DNA of 33,799 bases, taken from assembly GCA_015231815.1 (NCBI GenBank), contig JADGAW010000003.1:1-33799 (forward strand). The letters run 5' to 3'. Both the position numbers and the translations under genes were made by a program. Within the stretch, counting starts at the first letter, position 1; the number at the start of each line of letters is the position of its first letter. The stretch comes from Nitrospinota bacterium. Lineage in GTDB: Bacteria; Nitrospinota_A; JADGAW01. Below the pieces are notes generated by a model, which did no database searches, was not told the DNA's origin, and saw only the letters and a list, made by a program, of their open reading frames with translations. Shown in pieces: positions 16,291 through 25,228 of this stretch.

Positions 16291-17475
16291 TCATAGTTTT
16301 TTTAAAACAACAAGAGTAACATCATCTTTGTAATGAAAAGGGTTCTCTATATGAAGGTTTACATCGCTCATAATTTCTTCATTGATTTGATGTGCCGTAT
16401 TTTTTGTAGAAATTATTTTCCTCATTCGCTCCAGAGTAAGAACCGAATCATACTTTTCTTCATTTTCATCAAAGGACTCAATGAGTCCGTCTGTTTGAAA
16501 GACAAAAATATCACCTTGGTTAACTTTAATCTTTGCTTCGCTTATTTCAAACTGGTTTTTATCGAACAACCCTAAAGGAAGTCCATCGGTCATTATGACT
16601 GATGATTTATTTTCCAAAGATTTTTGATAGATTACCGGTGTTGCACCACCGGATGCAATGGTTAATTCAGAACTTTCTTCATCATATATTGCGTAAATAG
16701 CGGTAAAGTATATGTCCAGCTTTGCTGTAATGCTTTTATTGTTTAAGACCCTCAACAGTTCAGCAGGTGATAAATCCAAGTGTTTTAAATTGTCAAAGAG
16801 AGTCTTAACCTCAATGGTTATTAACGCAGAAGTAACCCCATGCCCCATGACATCAATGACCATAATGGCAGTCTCATTATTATTCAGTTTTTCAATGATG
16901 AGAAAATCACCAGAAATATACTGATGGGGTTGAGTATAAAAAGAGACCTCAATGTCTGAGAACTTTTCGATATCTTCTTTATTGGGTAAAAGCGATTTTT
17001 GTAACATACCTGACGACTTAATGTCATATTGCATGGTTTTATGTTGATGAATTAAGGTATCCATCGCATGTTTCAGTTCCTTTTTTGTCGTTATTTGAAG
17101 TGTCAACCTCTGAATTGCTTTGATTAGTCTGTTAAATTCAACAGGTTTTTTAATGTACTCTCGAATACCAATGGATATTGAATCTATAAGGTAGCGTTCA
17201 TCATTAAAGGCAGTAGTTATAATTATGGGAATTTCATCATTATCGGAAAGAATTTCACGTGCCATCTCAAGTCCTGTCATTTCAGGCATTCTTATATCTG
17301 AAACAATAATATCAGGGCTTATAGTGTGAAACATTTCCAAACCTTCTTTGCCGTTTTTTGCAATAAAAAGGTTCTTAATTCTTCTCTTAAGATAGTTACT
17401 GGTTTGCTCACGTATTGCTTCATCATCTTCCACGTAGAGAAGGGTAATATCGAGAGGTGACTCTTTTAATGACAT
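16291..17475 (-). CDS. Response regulator with PP2C-type (RsbU/SpoIIE) phosphatase output
   Basis: The 394-residue protein has an N-terminal receiver with Asp60 (VSDIRMP) and Lys110 (IKKP), a coiled-coil connector at about 118-160, and a C-terminal PP2C/SpoIIE phosphatase. The metal-binding motifs SGDF, VIDVMGHG, TDGLIES and DDVTLVVL are all visible. Proteins of this layout dephosphorylate an anti-sigma-factor antagonist when phosphorylated, releasing an alternative sigma factor or another partner-switch output. No STAS or RsbW-like gene is in the window, so the target lies elsewhere. It is the last gene of a minus-strand signalling operon, 27 bases after the HDOD gene. Confidence 0.93.
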   Translation of the reverse strand: MSLKESPLDITLLYVEDDEAIREQTSNYLKRRIKNLFIAKNGKEGLEMFHTISPDIIVSDIRMPEMTGLEMAREILSDNDEIPIIITTAFNDERYLIDSISIGIREYIKKPVEFNRLIKAIQRLTLQITTKKELKHAMDTLIHQHKTMQYDIKSSGMLQKSLLPNKEDIEKFSDIEVSFYTQPHQYISGDFLIIEKLNNNETAIMVIDVMGHGVTSALITIEVKTLFDNLKHLDLSPAELLRVLNNKSITAKLDIYFTAIYAIYDEESSELTIASGGATPVIYQKSLENKSSVIMTDGLPLGLFDKNQFEISEAKIKVNQGDIFVFQTDGLIESFDENEEKYDSVLTLERMRKIISTKNTAHQINEEIMSDVNLHIENPFHYKDDVTLVVLKKL

Positions 17476-17502
17476 AGAACTCTGTGTAAAAAATTAGTAT
17501 AT

Positions 17503-18324
17503 TCAGGTAAAAGAAGTTTCAATTACCTCCAATTGAAGTTTGGCTACTTCTTCCTCGTTCAGGTTAAATTCCTTGAGAGCAATTTTGTTAATATTAAGAC
17601 TGTTGTCGTTCTTAAAAACATAAAAGAAAGCGTTTGCTGCTATAAAATCGGCAATATGAATAAGAGCAACTTCACGACTGAAATTTTTACTCCCTGATAT
17701 ATCATGGTGACATTTTATGACTTCAATCACAACTTCGGGCAATTTCCAGACAGAAGCGAGCCACGCACCAATTTCTGAGTGAGTAAAACCAAGAACATGT
17801 ACTTCGGCATCAGATAATTGAGAGCCCGCAAGGCATTCCTTTAAGACCTCTTTATATTGTTCCTGAAAATAACAATTAATTGCTAAATAGCCAATATCAT
17901 GAAGCAAGGCTGATAAAAAAATATCTCCTTTTGATTGAACTTTAAGCTTTCGGTTGATGATTGCAGTAACATAGGCGACGTCCAGAGAGTGCTTAAAAAT
18001 AGTTTCATAATCCAACAAATGTCGCTTTTTATCATCAAACAGGGTCATCAGTGATATCCCCACAGCAATATTTTTAACATTTCCAAAACCTATTCTTACA
18101 ATAGCTTCTTTAATAGATTCCGGGGGTTTGTTTCCTCCAAAAAAAGTTGTGCGGGAAACACTCAATACCTTAGACGCAATAGTAGGGTCGTTAACGATAA
18201 TTGATTCGAGTTCAGATGTTGATGTATGTTCGCTGTCGATTGCACCAAGAACTCTCTGGGCAACTTCTGGAATAGTGGGTAATTGGTTGATTTTCTCAAC
18301 GGCTTTTTTCAGTGCATTATTCAT
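17503..18324 (-). CDS. HDOD domain protein
   Basis: The 273-residue protein is dominated by one HDOD domain (about residues 10-210): INQLPTIPEVAQRVLGAID, then VNDPTIASKVLSVS, the IKEAIVRIGFGNVKNIAVGI helix, and an HD-like LLHDIGYLAI. HDOD proteins are signalling scaffolds related to HD phosphohydrolases and usually lack activity; here the HD dipeptide is kept but the full metal set is not evident. They often sit in two-component and c-di-GMP operons. It lies between the large kinase gene (gap 54 bases) and the REC-PP2C gene (gap 27 bases), so it probably belongs to the same pathway. Confidence 0.92.
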   Translation of the reverse strand: MNNALKKAVEKINQLPTIPEVAQRVLGAIDSEHTSTSELESIIVNDPTIASKVLSVSRTTFFGGNKPPESIKEAIVRIGFGNVKNIAVGISLMTLFDDKKRHLLDYETIFKHSLDVAYVTAIINRKLKVQSKGDIFLSALLHDIGYLAINCYFQEQYKEVLKECLAGSQLSDAEVHVLGFTHSEIGAWLASVWKLPEVVIEVIKCHHDISGSKNFSREVALIHIADFIAANAFFYVFKNDNSLNINKIALKEFNLNEEEVAKLQLEVIETSFT

Positions 18325-18378
18325 TCAATAAACCTTATTATTCTTAATAATTGGAACAGTAAACGGGTCTTGTTTTCA

Positions 18379-21261
18379 TCATACGTTTAAGGTAATCGTG
18401 AAGATGGCTCCACCTTTACCATTCTTTACCGTTAACGTTCCTCCCATATTTTTCTCTACGATTGTTTTTGACATATAAAGTCCTATTCCAGTACCTTTAT
18501 CCTCTTCCTTTGTTGTGAAGTAAGGTTCAAACACTTTCTCCATTTCTTCTCTTTGAATACCTCCTCCTGTATCTTCAATATCTACCACTACCATGTTATC
18601 ATGCTGGTCTAAGCGTATTTCTATCTGACCAACGTGTCCCTGATCATCAAAGTTTTGTAAAGGATTTTTTAGAATTGCATCTTTTCCATTCGAAAGAATA
18701 TTGACTAGAACCTGTTTAAACTCATTTTGGTAACCCAGGAAAGGTGGGATTGGTTCATGCTGTTTTTTCTGAAAAATAACCTTGATAAAATTATTGTGAA
18801 ATTGAGCTGAGGAGAGTTCAACGGTTTTTTGAATGGCTGTTTCCACATCAAAGAGAGCCTTTTCCTTACTTTTCATAAAAAAGTTTCTAAAATCATCAAT
18901 GGTGTCAGACATGAAGTTTATTTCCTCCATGCCCTGTTTAACTAATCCAGCTAAAGAATCTTGTGTAATTTCACCGAAGCTGTATTCATCTTCAATATTC
19001 TGAATTATCAAGCCAAGGCAGTTCAGAGGCTGCCGCCATTGGTGGGCAATTGCACCAATCATTTCCCCCATCATTGCCATTTTTGATTGCTGAATGAGGA
19101 GCTGTTCATTTTTGATTGATTTTTCTACTTCAGACTTTACCCGCTCTTCAAGATTGGCGTTAATGGAATCTAATTCACTATTCTTATCTTTTAAAGCAAT
19201 TTCCGCATTGTGTCGTTCTATGATTCCTGCCAGAGTATATGCTATTGATTCGAGAAAAGATTCTACCTGTTCGCTCCTTTCCACTCCAAGTTTAATATAG
19301 ATATTTAAAGCACCAAGTGTTTTGTTTCTGGATTGTATCGGCATACAGTAGTGTCCATGTTCAGGAGTTCCCTCAAGTTTTTCATTATTGAGATTGAGGG
19401 GACAATTACTGTAAATAACTTCCCCATTTTGAGCAACCTTACCACAAATACATTCTCCCAAAGGTACCGTTTTGCACTCATTAAGGGTATGAGAGGGAAC
19501 ATTTCTCTGAGCCTTTAAAACAAGGTTTTTTCCTCGTTTATCCATGAGGAAAATAGCTCCTTTGGATTCAAAGGAATAACAGTCAAGGAGAATTACCTCA
19601 TCGAGAGCAAACAACAACTGTTCCTCAAGGCTCCCACCGAGTAAGGAATGTTGGAGAATTGAGGCGATTGCCTTACGGGAGAGAAAATCCTGAAGCATTT
19701 TTTCTTCTTTCTCTTTCTTCTCCGTAGAGTCGATTATGACACCGTTCAGGCAAATAAGAGTTCCATCATCGTTATAAAGACCTTGACCTTCCTCGCTCAC
19801 CCATCGAACGTTTCCGTCAGCATGAATAATTCTGTAATCCATAATGAAAGGTTCCTTTTGCAAAACTCCTTTCTGCACCCAATCATCAACCATTGAGACA
19901 TCATCAGGGTGAATAATGCTTGCGTAGCTACGAATGTTTTTCGTAAAGTCAGACGAGGGATAGCCACTTATTTCCTTAATTGCATCAGAAAGGTACTCCA
20001 TTGTCCAGTCTTTGTCATTTGCACATCGATAAACTGCTCCCGGAATATGGGACACTATTGACTCAAATCGTTCATGACTTTCTTTTAATGCTCTTTCTGT
20101 TTCCTTTTGCAGGGTAATATCCTTTGCAATACCGTTTACTCCAATAATTCCCTGATTATTGTTGAGTATTGGTGTTTCAAGTACAAGAAGTGTTTTCACA
20201 GAACCGTCTTTATGGAAAATTTCAACTTCATAAGGAGGTTGCTTCTTTCCCTGAAGGCAAAGGTTTGTCAATTCCTCGACGTTACTGTTTTTGGGGTTGT
20301 CTGTTAAATATGTTGAATAATGTTTTTGAAATTCCTTATCCGAGTAGCCGATGATACCAGTAATTGAAGGACTGCAATAGGTAAATGTTCCTTTGGAATC
20401 ATGGGAATAAAAGAAATATTCATCTTTAAGTGATTCGATAAGGGTTCTGTATTTATTTTCACTCTGGGCAAGAAGAAACTCTTGTTCTTTTCGGACACTT
20501 ATATCTGTATGGGTTCCAATAACCCGAAGCGGTTTTCCCTCGACTGTTCTGGAAACAATTTTTCCTCTGGCAATAATCCATTTGTATTCTCCGTTTTTAC
20601 ATTTAAGTCGGTGCTCATTAATGTATGTTTTGGTTTTTCCGCTAAAATGGTTATCAAGGTTAAAATACGTTAACTTCCTATCATCTGGATGAATTCTTGA
20701 GTCCCACTCTGAAAATTCGTTCAGGATTTCTACATCATTATATCCAAGCATTTCTTTCCATCTTTTCGAGAAAAACACTTCATTGGTCTCTGCATTCCAG
20801 TCCCAAACTCCCTGTTCACTTCCTTCCAGAGCAAATTCCCAACGTTCTTCACTTTCTTTCAGGGATATCTCAAGCTTGGATCTTTCAAGGGCATAATATA
20901 TGGATCGTTCAAAAAGTGAAGGAGTTAATTGAGCTTTTGGTATGCAGTCGCTGGCACCCTCGTTTACAAGTTTTTTAACAGTTTCCCAATCATCAAGGGA
21001 GGTGAGTACAATAATCGGAGTGCCTATTACAACCTTTTTTAGACGTGAAAGTGTTTCATTCAAGGGGCTATCAGGAAGAGAAAGGTCGGAGAGAATAATG
21101 TCAAAGTTTGCCTCCTGTAAACTATGTTTAGCTTCCGCAAAGGTTCTTGCGACCTGATAATTAATCTTTAAAAAGTCAAAATGCCCCAAAAGGTGAAGGA
21201 TGAGTTCAATATGGGTCTCCTCATCCTCAATTAATAATACTTTTATCGTTTCTTTTTTCAT
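18379..21261 (-). CDS. Cytoplasmic histidine kinase REC-PAS-PAS-PAS-GAF-HisKA-HATPase
   Basis: This 960-residue kinase has no membrane segment. An N-terminal receiver (Asp59 in ILSDLSLP) is followed by three PAS/PAC units (about residues 140-265, 270-390 and 400-525), a GAF domain (about 545-690), a coiled coil, an H-box with His740 (AHQWRQPL), and an ATPase domain with N-box (NILSNGKDAI), G1 (DTGGGI) and FTTK...GTGIGL motifs. The GAF domain has a Cys/His pattern (GECICG, later SNC and HGHYC) that could bind metal or respond to redox. With the receiver first and the kinase last, it likely takes phosphate or a signal from upstream and passes it on. The gap to the upstream receiver gene is one base, so translation is coupled. 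Confidence 0.95.
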   Translation of the reverse strand: MKKETIKVLLIEDEETHIELILHLLGHFDFLKINYQVARTFAEAKHSLQEANFDIILSDLSLPDSPLNETLSRLKKVVIGTPIIVLTSLDDWETVKKLVNEGASDCIPKAQLTPSLFERSIYYALERSKLEISLKESEERWEFALEGSEQGVWDWNAETNEVFFSKRWKEMLGYNDVEILNEFSEWDSRIHPDDRKLTYFNLDNHFSGKTKTYINEHRLKCKNGEYKWIIARGKIVSRTVEGKPLRVIGTHTDISVRKEQEFLLAQSENKYRTLIESLKDEYFFYSHDSKGTFTYCSPSITGIIGYSDKEFQKHYSTYLTDNPKNSNVEELTNLCLQGKKQPPYEVEIFHKDGSVKTLLVLETPILNNNQGIIGVNGIAKDITLQKETERALKESHERFESIVSHIPGAVYRCANDKDWTMEYLSDAIKEISGYPSSDFTKNIRSYASIIHPDDVSMVDDWVQKGVLQKEPFIMDYRIIHADGNVRWVSEEGQGLYNDDGTLICLNGVIIDSTEKKEKEEKMLQDFLSRKAIASILQHSLLGGSLEEQLLFALDEVILLDCYSFESKGAIFLMDKRGKNLVLKAQRNVPSHTLNECKTVPLGECICGKVAQNGEVIYSNCPLNLNNEKLEGTPEHGHYCMPIQSRNKTLGALNIYIKLGVERSEQVESFLESIAYTLAGIIERHNAEIALKDKNSELDSINANLEERVKSEVEKSIKNEQLLIQQSKMAMMGEMIGAIAHQWRQPLNCLGLIIQNIEDEYSFGEITQDSLAGLVKQGMEEINFMSDTIDDFRNFFMKSKEKALFDVETAIQKTVELSSAQFHNNFIKVIFQKKQHEPIPPFLGYQNEFKQVLVNILSNGKDAILKNPLQNFDDQGHVGQIEIRLDQHDNMVVVDIEDTGGGIQREEMEKVFEPYFTTKEEDKGTGIGLYMSKTIVEKNMGGTLTVKNGKGGAIFTITLNV

Positions 21262-21262
21262 G

Positions 21263-21691
21263 TCATAGTGCTTTTTCGTTTATGAGCCAATAATGTGCAA
21301 TAGTTTTGAATATTTTCTTAAGTTTTCCCACTTCAATAGGCTTTAGGATGTAACTGTTGGCATGGTTTTCATACGCCCTTGTAATGTCAGATTGTGAGTT
21401 GGATGTAGTGAAAACAATTACGGGAACCATTTTTAGGTTACTGTGGGATTTTAGTTTTTTCAGTATTTCATGTCCGTCATGTTTAGGAATCTTCAAATCG
21501 AGAAAAATTAAAGAGGGAAGGGTGCTGGTTTCATTAAAGTCCCGAATGAAATTAATTGCTTTTTCTCCATCAGAAAGCCGATGAATATTTACCTCTCCCT
21601 GCAACGCCTCCTCAAGGTAGTAGCTGGTCATTTCAGCGTGGTCATCATTATCTTCAATCAAAAGCAACTCATGTATTATTTTCTCATTCAT
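21263..21691 (-). CDS. Single-domain response regulator, Rcp1-like
   Basis: The 142-residue protein is a lone receiver domain with acidic residues at 13-14, phospho-acceptor Asp65 (IFLDLKIPKHDG), Thr95 (VFTTSNSQSDI) and Lys117 (YILKP). The DLKIPKHDG and SDITRAYENHANSYI segments are typical of the Rcp1 type found beside bacteriophytochromes and PAS kinases. It has no output domain, so it should shuttle phosphate or bind a partner. It lies between two kinase genes (49 bases after the CHASE kinase, one base before the PAS/GAF kinase). This suggests a relay of kinase, single receiver and second kinase. Confidence 0.93.
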   Translation of the reverse strand: MNEKIIHELLLIEDNDDHAEMTSYYLEEALQGEVNIHRLSDGEKAINFIRDFNETSTLPSLIFLDLKIPKHDGHEILKKLKSHSNLKMVPVIVFTTSNSQSDITRAYENHANSYILKPIEVGKLKKIFKTIAHYWLINEKAL

Positions 21692-21740
21692 CTGGATACG
21701 TCAAATTTATTGAATTAATAATTTTCCATTTCCTTTCCAG

Positions 21741-23585
21741 TTAATGTACTTCATTCGATTTTTCTACAGTGGGAAAAGCGACATAAAAGGTTGTACCTTC
21801 TCCTTGTTTTGACTCAAGCCAGATTCTCCCACCATGAAATTCCACTGCTTTTTTTGTTATGGCAAGCCCAATTCCAGTACCTTCTCCACTGTTGTCAAGC
21901 CGTTGAAACAAACCAAAGATTTTTTCATGAAACTCTTTGGCAATTCCAATTCCATTATCTGACATATAAAATACAACCTCATTTTTCTTTTCTTCACTCC
22001 CAATTGAGATTTTACTTCCTTCCTTGGAGTTTTTTCCATATTTCATCGCATTGCTTAAAAGGTTCTCGAAAATCTGCAAGACCCTACTTCCATTTCCATA
22101 AATGTCAGGGAAGTTTTCTTCACAAATAAGGGTAATGTTTTTACCCTTAAGTTCTTTTTCTTTTTCCTTACAAAGATTACCAATCAAGACATTCATATCA
22201 AGAGTTTTCTTTTCCAAATCAACCCTACCAACCCTGCTTAATTCCAAAAGGTCGTTAATTAACTGTCCCATCCTTTGATTTGCTACCACCACCTTATCCA
22301 GTTTTTCGAGAGCCTTTTCATATTCACCTTTTCTGGCAAGGTCATTTATTATCCCAATAAACCCCATGCTGGTAACCAAAGGGGATTTCAGGTCATGAGA
22401 TACCGTGTACACAAACTGTTCCAGTTGGTCGTTGGAACGGGCAAGTTCCTGAGTTTTTTCCTGGAGTTCGGATGTCATTTCATTTGCAATTGATTCAGCC
22501 AACTTTTTTCTTCTGGAAATAGATAAAATAATAAAAAAGAGCAGCACATCAACAAGGATTCCGCCAAAAGCCACAATAAGGGGCTGGCTTTTCTCAGAAC
22601 TTGAGGAAAACCCGGGTTTTGCGTAGAGATAGATTGACCAAACCCTGCCGCCAATTGTTATTTTTTGTAAGTCATCATATCTTGGTTTAAGGTTCTTGTC
22701 GCCATAGAGAAGTCTTCCGGTATTTTCGTGGTTGTAGAGAACTGTTTTTGGTGATGGTGAGTTGCTGTCATAGAGTTCAAAGCTAATATCTCCCTGTCCG
22801 GCAAGGAGAATTCCACTCATTAAGTCCTTTATTCTGAAAGGGCTATAAACAAATCCAATTAACGATGCTCTGCGTTCCTTAACACTATTTACGGGTTTTC
22901 CCTTTTGGTAGAGGGGGAGGTAGAGGAGAAAGCCATATTGAACATCCTTATCAGTTTCCTGAACCAGAGTAACCCTGCCGGATATAGCGGCTTCTCCGGT
23001 ATCTCTTGCTCGCTCCATGGCAGCTCTTCTTGTTGCCTGAGAGTACATATCGTATCCAAATGCCCTTTGGTTTCTCCAGTCAAATGGCTCAAGGAAAACT
23101 ATGGAACTATACATATCCCGTTCACCCTTAGGGTTAATTTTGAAATGAGGGAAACCTTCTGCCTGAATTTCCTTTTCATGCTTTTCCTTTTGATCTGGTG
23201 GAACCATAAGGCTAAAACCTATGCCCTGAATGCCGGGAAAAAACTTTTGAATTTCGATGTTTTCGACAAAAGTTTTCCATTCATCCCGAGTTACCTCACT
23301 CGAAGCCTTAAATAACCCAATGCCACTATGAAGTACCATCTCATATTCCAGCATTCGCTTCTTTATTGCTGTAACAAGATCGAGGGATTGAAAATGTAAG
23401 CGTTCTGAAATTCGTTTTTCCACTGCATGATCTGCGATATACCATGCCAAAGCTGTAAGAACAAGGGAAAATATAAGAATACTCCATGCAGTTGTTTGTT
23501 TTTGAAAGAATGTCTCTACTATGTTTTGTTTAAGAGAACCTTTTGGGGATGGTTTCATCGTTTTAATTAAAGATTTTTGATTCAA
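21741..23585 (-). CDS. Membrane CHASE-domain sensor histidine kinase
   Basis: The 614-residue kinase has TM1 at about 33-52 and a periplasmic CHASE domain (about 75-290). Its central block includes FFPGIQGIGFS, FKINPKGERDMYSSIVFLEP and FGYDMYSQATRRAAMERARD. TM2 is at about 335-357, with a coiled coil, HisKA with His397 (VSHDLKSPL) and an ATPase domain (FENLLSNAMKYG, DNGIGI, GEGTGIGLAI). CHASE domains sense small extracellular ligands; the ligand is unknown. There is no receiver in the protein, so the adjacent single-domain receiver is the obvious partner. It is the first gene of the five-gene signalling operon. The ATG lacks a ribosome binding site; Met10 (23558) is an alternative start. Confidence 0.94.
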   Translation of the reverse strand: MNQKSLIKTMKPSPKGSLKQNIVETFFQKQTTAWSILIFSLVLTALAWYIADHAVEKRISERLHFQSLDLVTAIKKRMLEYEMVLHSGIGLFKASSEVTRDEWKTFVENIEIQKFFPGIQGIGFSLMVPPDQKEKHEKEIQAEGFPHFKINPKGERDMYSSIVFLEPFDWRNQRAFGYDMYSQATRRAAMERARDTGEAAISGRVTLVQETDKDVQYGFLLYLPLYQKGKPVNSVKERRASLIGFVYSPFRIKDLMSGILLAGQGDISFELYDSNSPSPKTVLYNHENTGRLLYGDKNLKPRYDDLQKITIGGRVWSIYLYAKPGFSSSSEKSQPLIVAFGGILVDVLLFFIILSISRRKKLAESIANEMTSELQEKTQELARSNDQLEQFVYTVSHDLKSPLVTSMGFIGIINDLARKGEYEKALEKLDKVVVANQRMGQLINDLLELSRVGRVDLEKKTLDMNVLIGNLCKEKEKELKGKNITLICEENFPDIYGNGSRVLQIFENLLSNAMKYGKNSKEGSKISIGSEEKKNEVVFYMSDNGIGIAKEFHEKIFGLFQRLDNSGEGTGIGLAITKKAVEFHGGRIWLESKQGEGTTFYVAFPTVEKSNEVH

Positions 23586-23766
23586 TTTTAATTATAAACC
23601 AAGAGTATATGGTTCTCTATCAATGATGAACCATCAGCAGGGTAAATTCGTTCTCATTTCACTTTTCAGAATAAGTCACGAATTCACAAATGTTCTCTAT
23701 GTTTGCTTCACAGTGTAAAACTTCCATAAAGCTTATTCAGCATCGACTATTTAAGGAGGGAAGAGT

Positions 23767-23877
23767 GTGTCAAAGTTCGATGATTATTCATCTTGGATTC
23801 CAAATCAAAGTGAGCTTGAGAGGTTGTTTATGAATTTTATTCAAATATGGTGTACTCTTCTCTTTGGAAATCGTTAA
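23767..23877 (+). CDS. Small ORF of 36 codons with a near-perfect ribosome binding site
   Basis: In the 356-base gap between the CHASE kinase and the hemerythrin gene, AAGGAGG (23753-23759) stands 7 bases before a GTG that opens a 36-codon frame beginning MSKFDDYSSWIPNQSELERL and ending LLFGNR. It is among the best ribosome binding sites in the window, where many long genes lack one. The C-terminal half (from LERLF to LLFG) is hydrophobic and could form a short amphipathic or membrane helix. I do not recognise it. It may be a real small protein or the surviving 5' end of a lost gene. The rest of the gap (23586-23752 and 23878-23941) shows no gene. Confidence 0.4.
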   Translation: MSKFDDYSSWIPNQSELERLFMNFIQIWCTLLFGNR

Positions 23878-23941
23878 ATGCAGTAGTACTTTACAGACAT
23901 AGTCATCTAAGAATACCACAGCCTTTATTTTTTTCAAGGAG

Positions 23942-25201
23942 TTATACAGGTAGTTGAGTTGAGCCTTTATTAAACTCAAAAAGCAAATCGTGGAGTTTGG
24001 GTATTATTTCCCAAAGCGGTTTTGGTCTCACCTCAATAATTTTCTTTGGAATTTTAAAATTCATATCTGAAAAGGCACTATTAAGAACATTTTTATTATG
24101 ACTATTGAGTAAAAATAAAACCGGAATTGTTTCAAGAAAAAATCTAAGTTCCTTTAAATAAAGAAAATCATGTTTTTGTTCAGTATTCGTTGAAATAGTT
24201 GCAAGAAAAGCATTGTCCTTTTTTACTGCTTTGCGTAAATCAACTTCATTTTCATAAACATTAACGTTTTTAAAACCCAGGTTACTAAAAAAAGTTTCCA
24301 AAAGAGACGTTTCTTCTTTATTATCAGAGTAAATAATGACCTCTTTTGTTGTTTTAACATTTGTGACACTATTTTTTAGATAAAAGCCCAACATCACATC
24401 TTCTTCACTAATATGATGAATAAACCAATCAAACATCGAATGGACTCCATTTTCTATATACGAAAAATCGCTGTTTTTTTGGTATTGTTCCAAAAGGTTT
24501 TTATATACTTCAACATAATCATGATGTGCTTTTTTATGATGCTCTTGAGCAGGGTAATTATATTTCTCCATAAGTTTTTCTTCTCTTTGAAAGTGACGGT
24601 GAATGTAGTCCCTCAAAAAGGTAAGTATTTCCATGGTGTTTTCAACTGCTTCACCCGATTCACTTCTTTGGTATTGATAGAAATGGTTCACAAGTTCCTT
24701 GTGCTCTTTATCAATATTAATTTCAAAACAAGAGAGAGATTGATTCCATTGAAAGATTGTTTCCGTTTGTAGAGCAGTTCTAGAAGCTGTTTTAGCTGTT
24801 TTCTTGAGAGCTCCCTGAAGAAAAAGCCCCATTTTTTTATCTTCTTCTGGAATATGATTCAGAAACCAGTTGTACATTTCTCCGATGCCTTTTCCCAATT
24901 TAGTGACATCATGATCCCCCTTAAATTCATCAACAATCTTCTTCATAGATTCAATAAATTCACGATGTTGGGAAGTATGAACTTCTAAAAGGGGGTACCC
25001 ATTTTGCTCCATTAAAGTTTCTTCCAAGGCAAAATGCTCAACAACGTAATTATGCAGAAAAGAAAGAATCTCTTTAATCTGTTCTTTAGAGGAACTTCCA
25101 TGGGAATTTATAAAATGAACAAAATGAGTGATTAATTCACTATGCTGTCTATCAATATCAGGATTACAACAACTAAGAGCTTCCGTCCATTTTGTAATCA
25201 T
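23942..25201 (-). CDS. Double hemerythrin protein with degenerate receiver-like C-terminus
   Basis: Two bacteriohemerythrin domains are present in tandem. Domain 1 has candidate diiron ligands His20, His56, Glu60, His75, His79, His116 and Asp121. Domain 2 has His167, His203, Glu207, His222, His226, His263 and Asp268. Both sets are complete, so each domain should bind a non-haem diiron centre and O2 (or NO). The last 130 residues begin EVIIYSDNKEETSLLETFFSN and look like a receiver fold, but the phospho-acceptor region reads LATISTN without Asp, so it is probably a pseudo-receiver. The domain order suggests an oxygen sensor with a protein-interaction output. AAGGAG lies about 10 bases before the ATG. 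It starts 27 bases after a GGDEF relic on the same strand. Confidence 0.88.
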   Translation of the reverse strand: MITKWTEALSCCNPDIDRQHSELITHFVHFINSHGSSSKEQIKEILSFLHNYVVEHFALEETLMEQNGYPLLEVHTSQHREFIESMKKIVDEFKGDHDVTKLGKGIGEMYNWFLNHIPEEDKKMGLFLQGALKKTAKTASRTALQTETIFQWNQSLSCFEINIDKEHKELVNHFYQYQRSESGEAVENTMEILTFLRDYIHRHFQREEKLMEKYNYPAQEHHKKAHHDYVEVYKNLLEQYQKNSDFSYIENGVHSMFDWFIHHISEEDVMLGFYLKNSVTNVKTTKEVIIYSDNKEETSLLETFFSNLGFKNVNVYENEVDLRKAVKKDNAFLATISTNTEQKHDFLYLKELRFFLETIPVLFLLNSHNKNVLNSAFSDMNFKIPKKIIEVRPKPLWEIIPKLHDLLFEFNKGSTQLPV

Positions 25202-25228
25202 AAAGCAGTTCTCCTTAGTATTAATTAA

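Noticed and set aside
23788..23979. A 63-codon minus-strand open frame overlapping the hemerythrin 3' end
   Set aside because: It is out of frame with the hemerythrin gene and antisense to the better-supported small ORF at 23767-23877, with no ribosome binding site.
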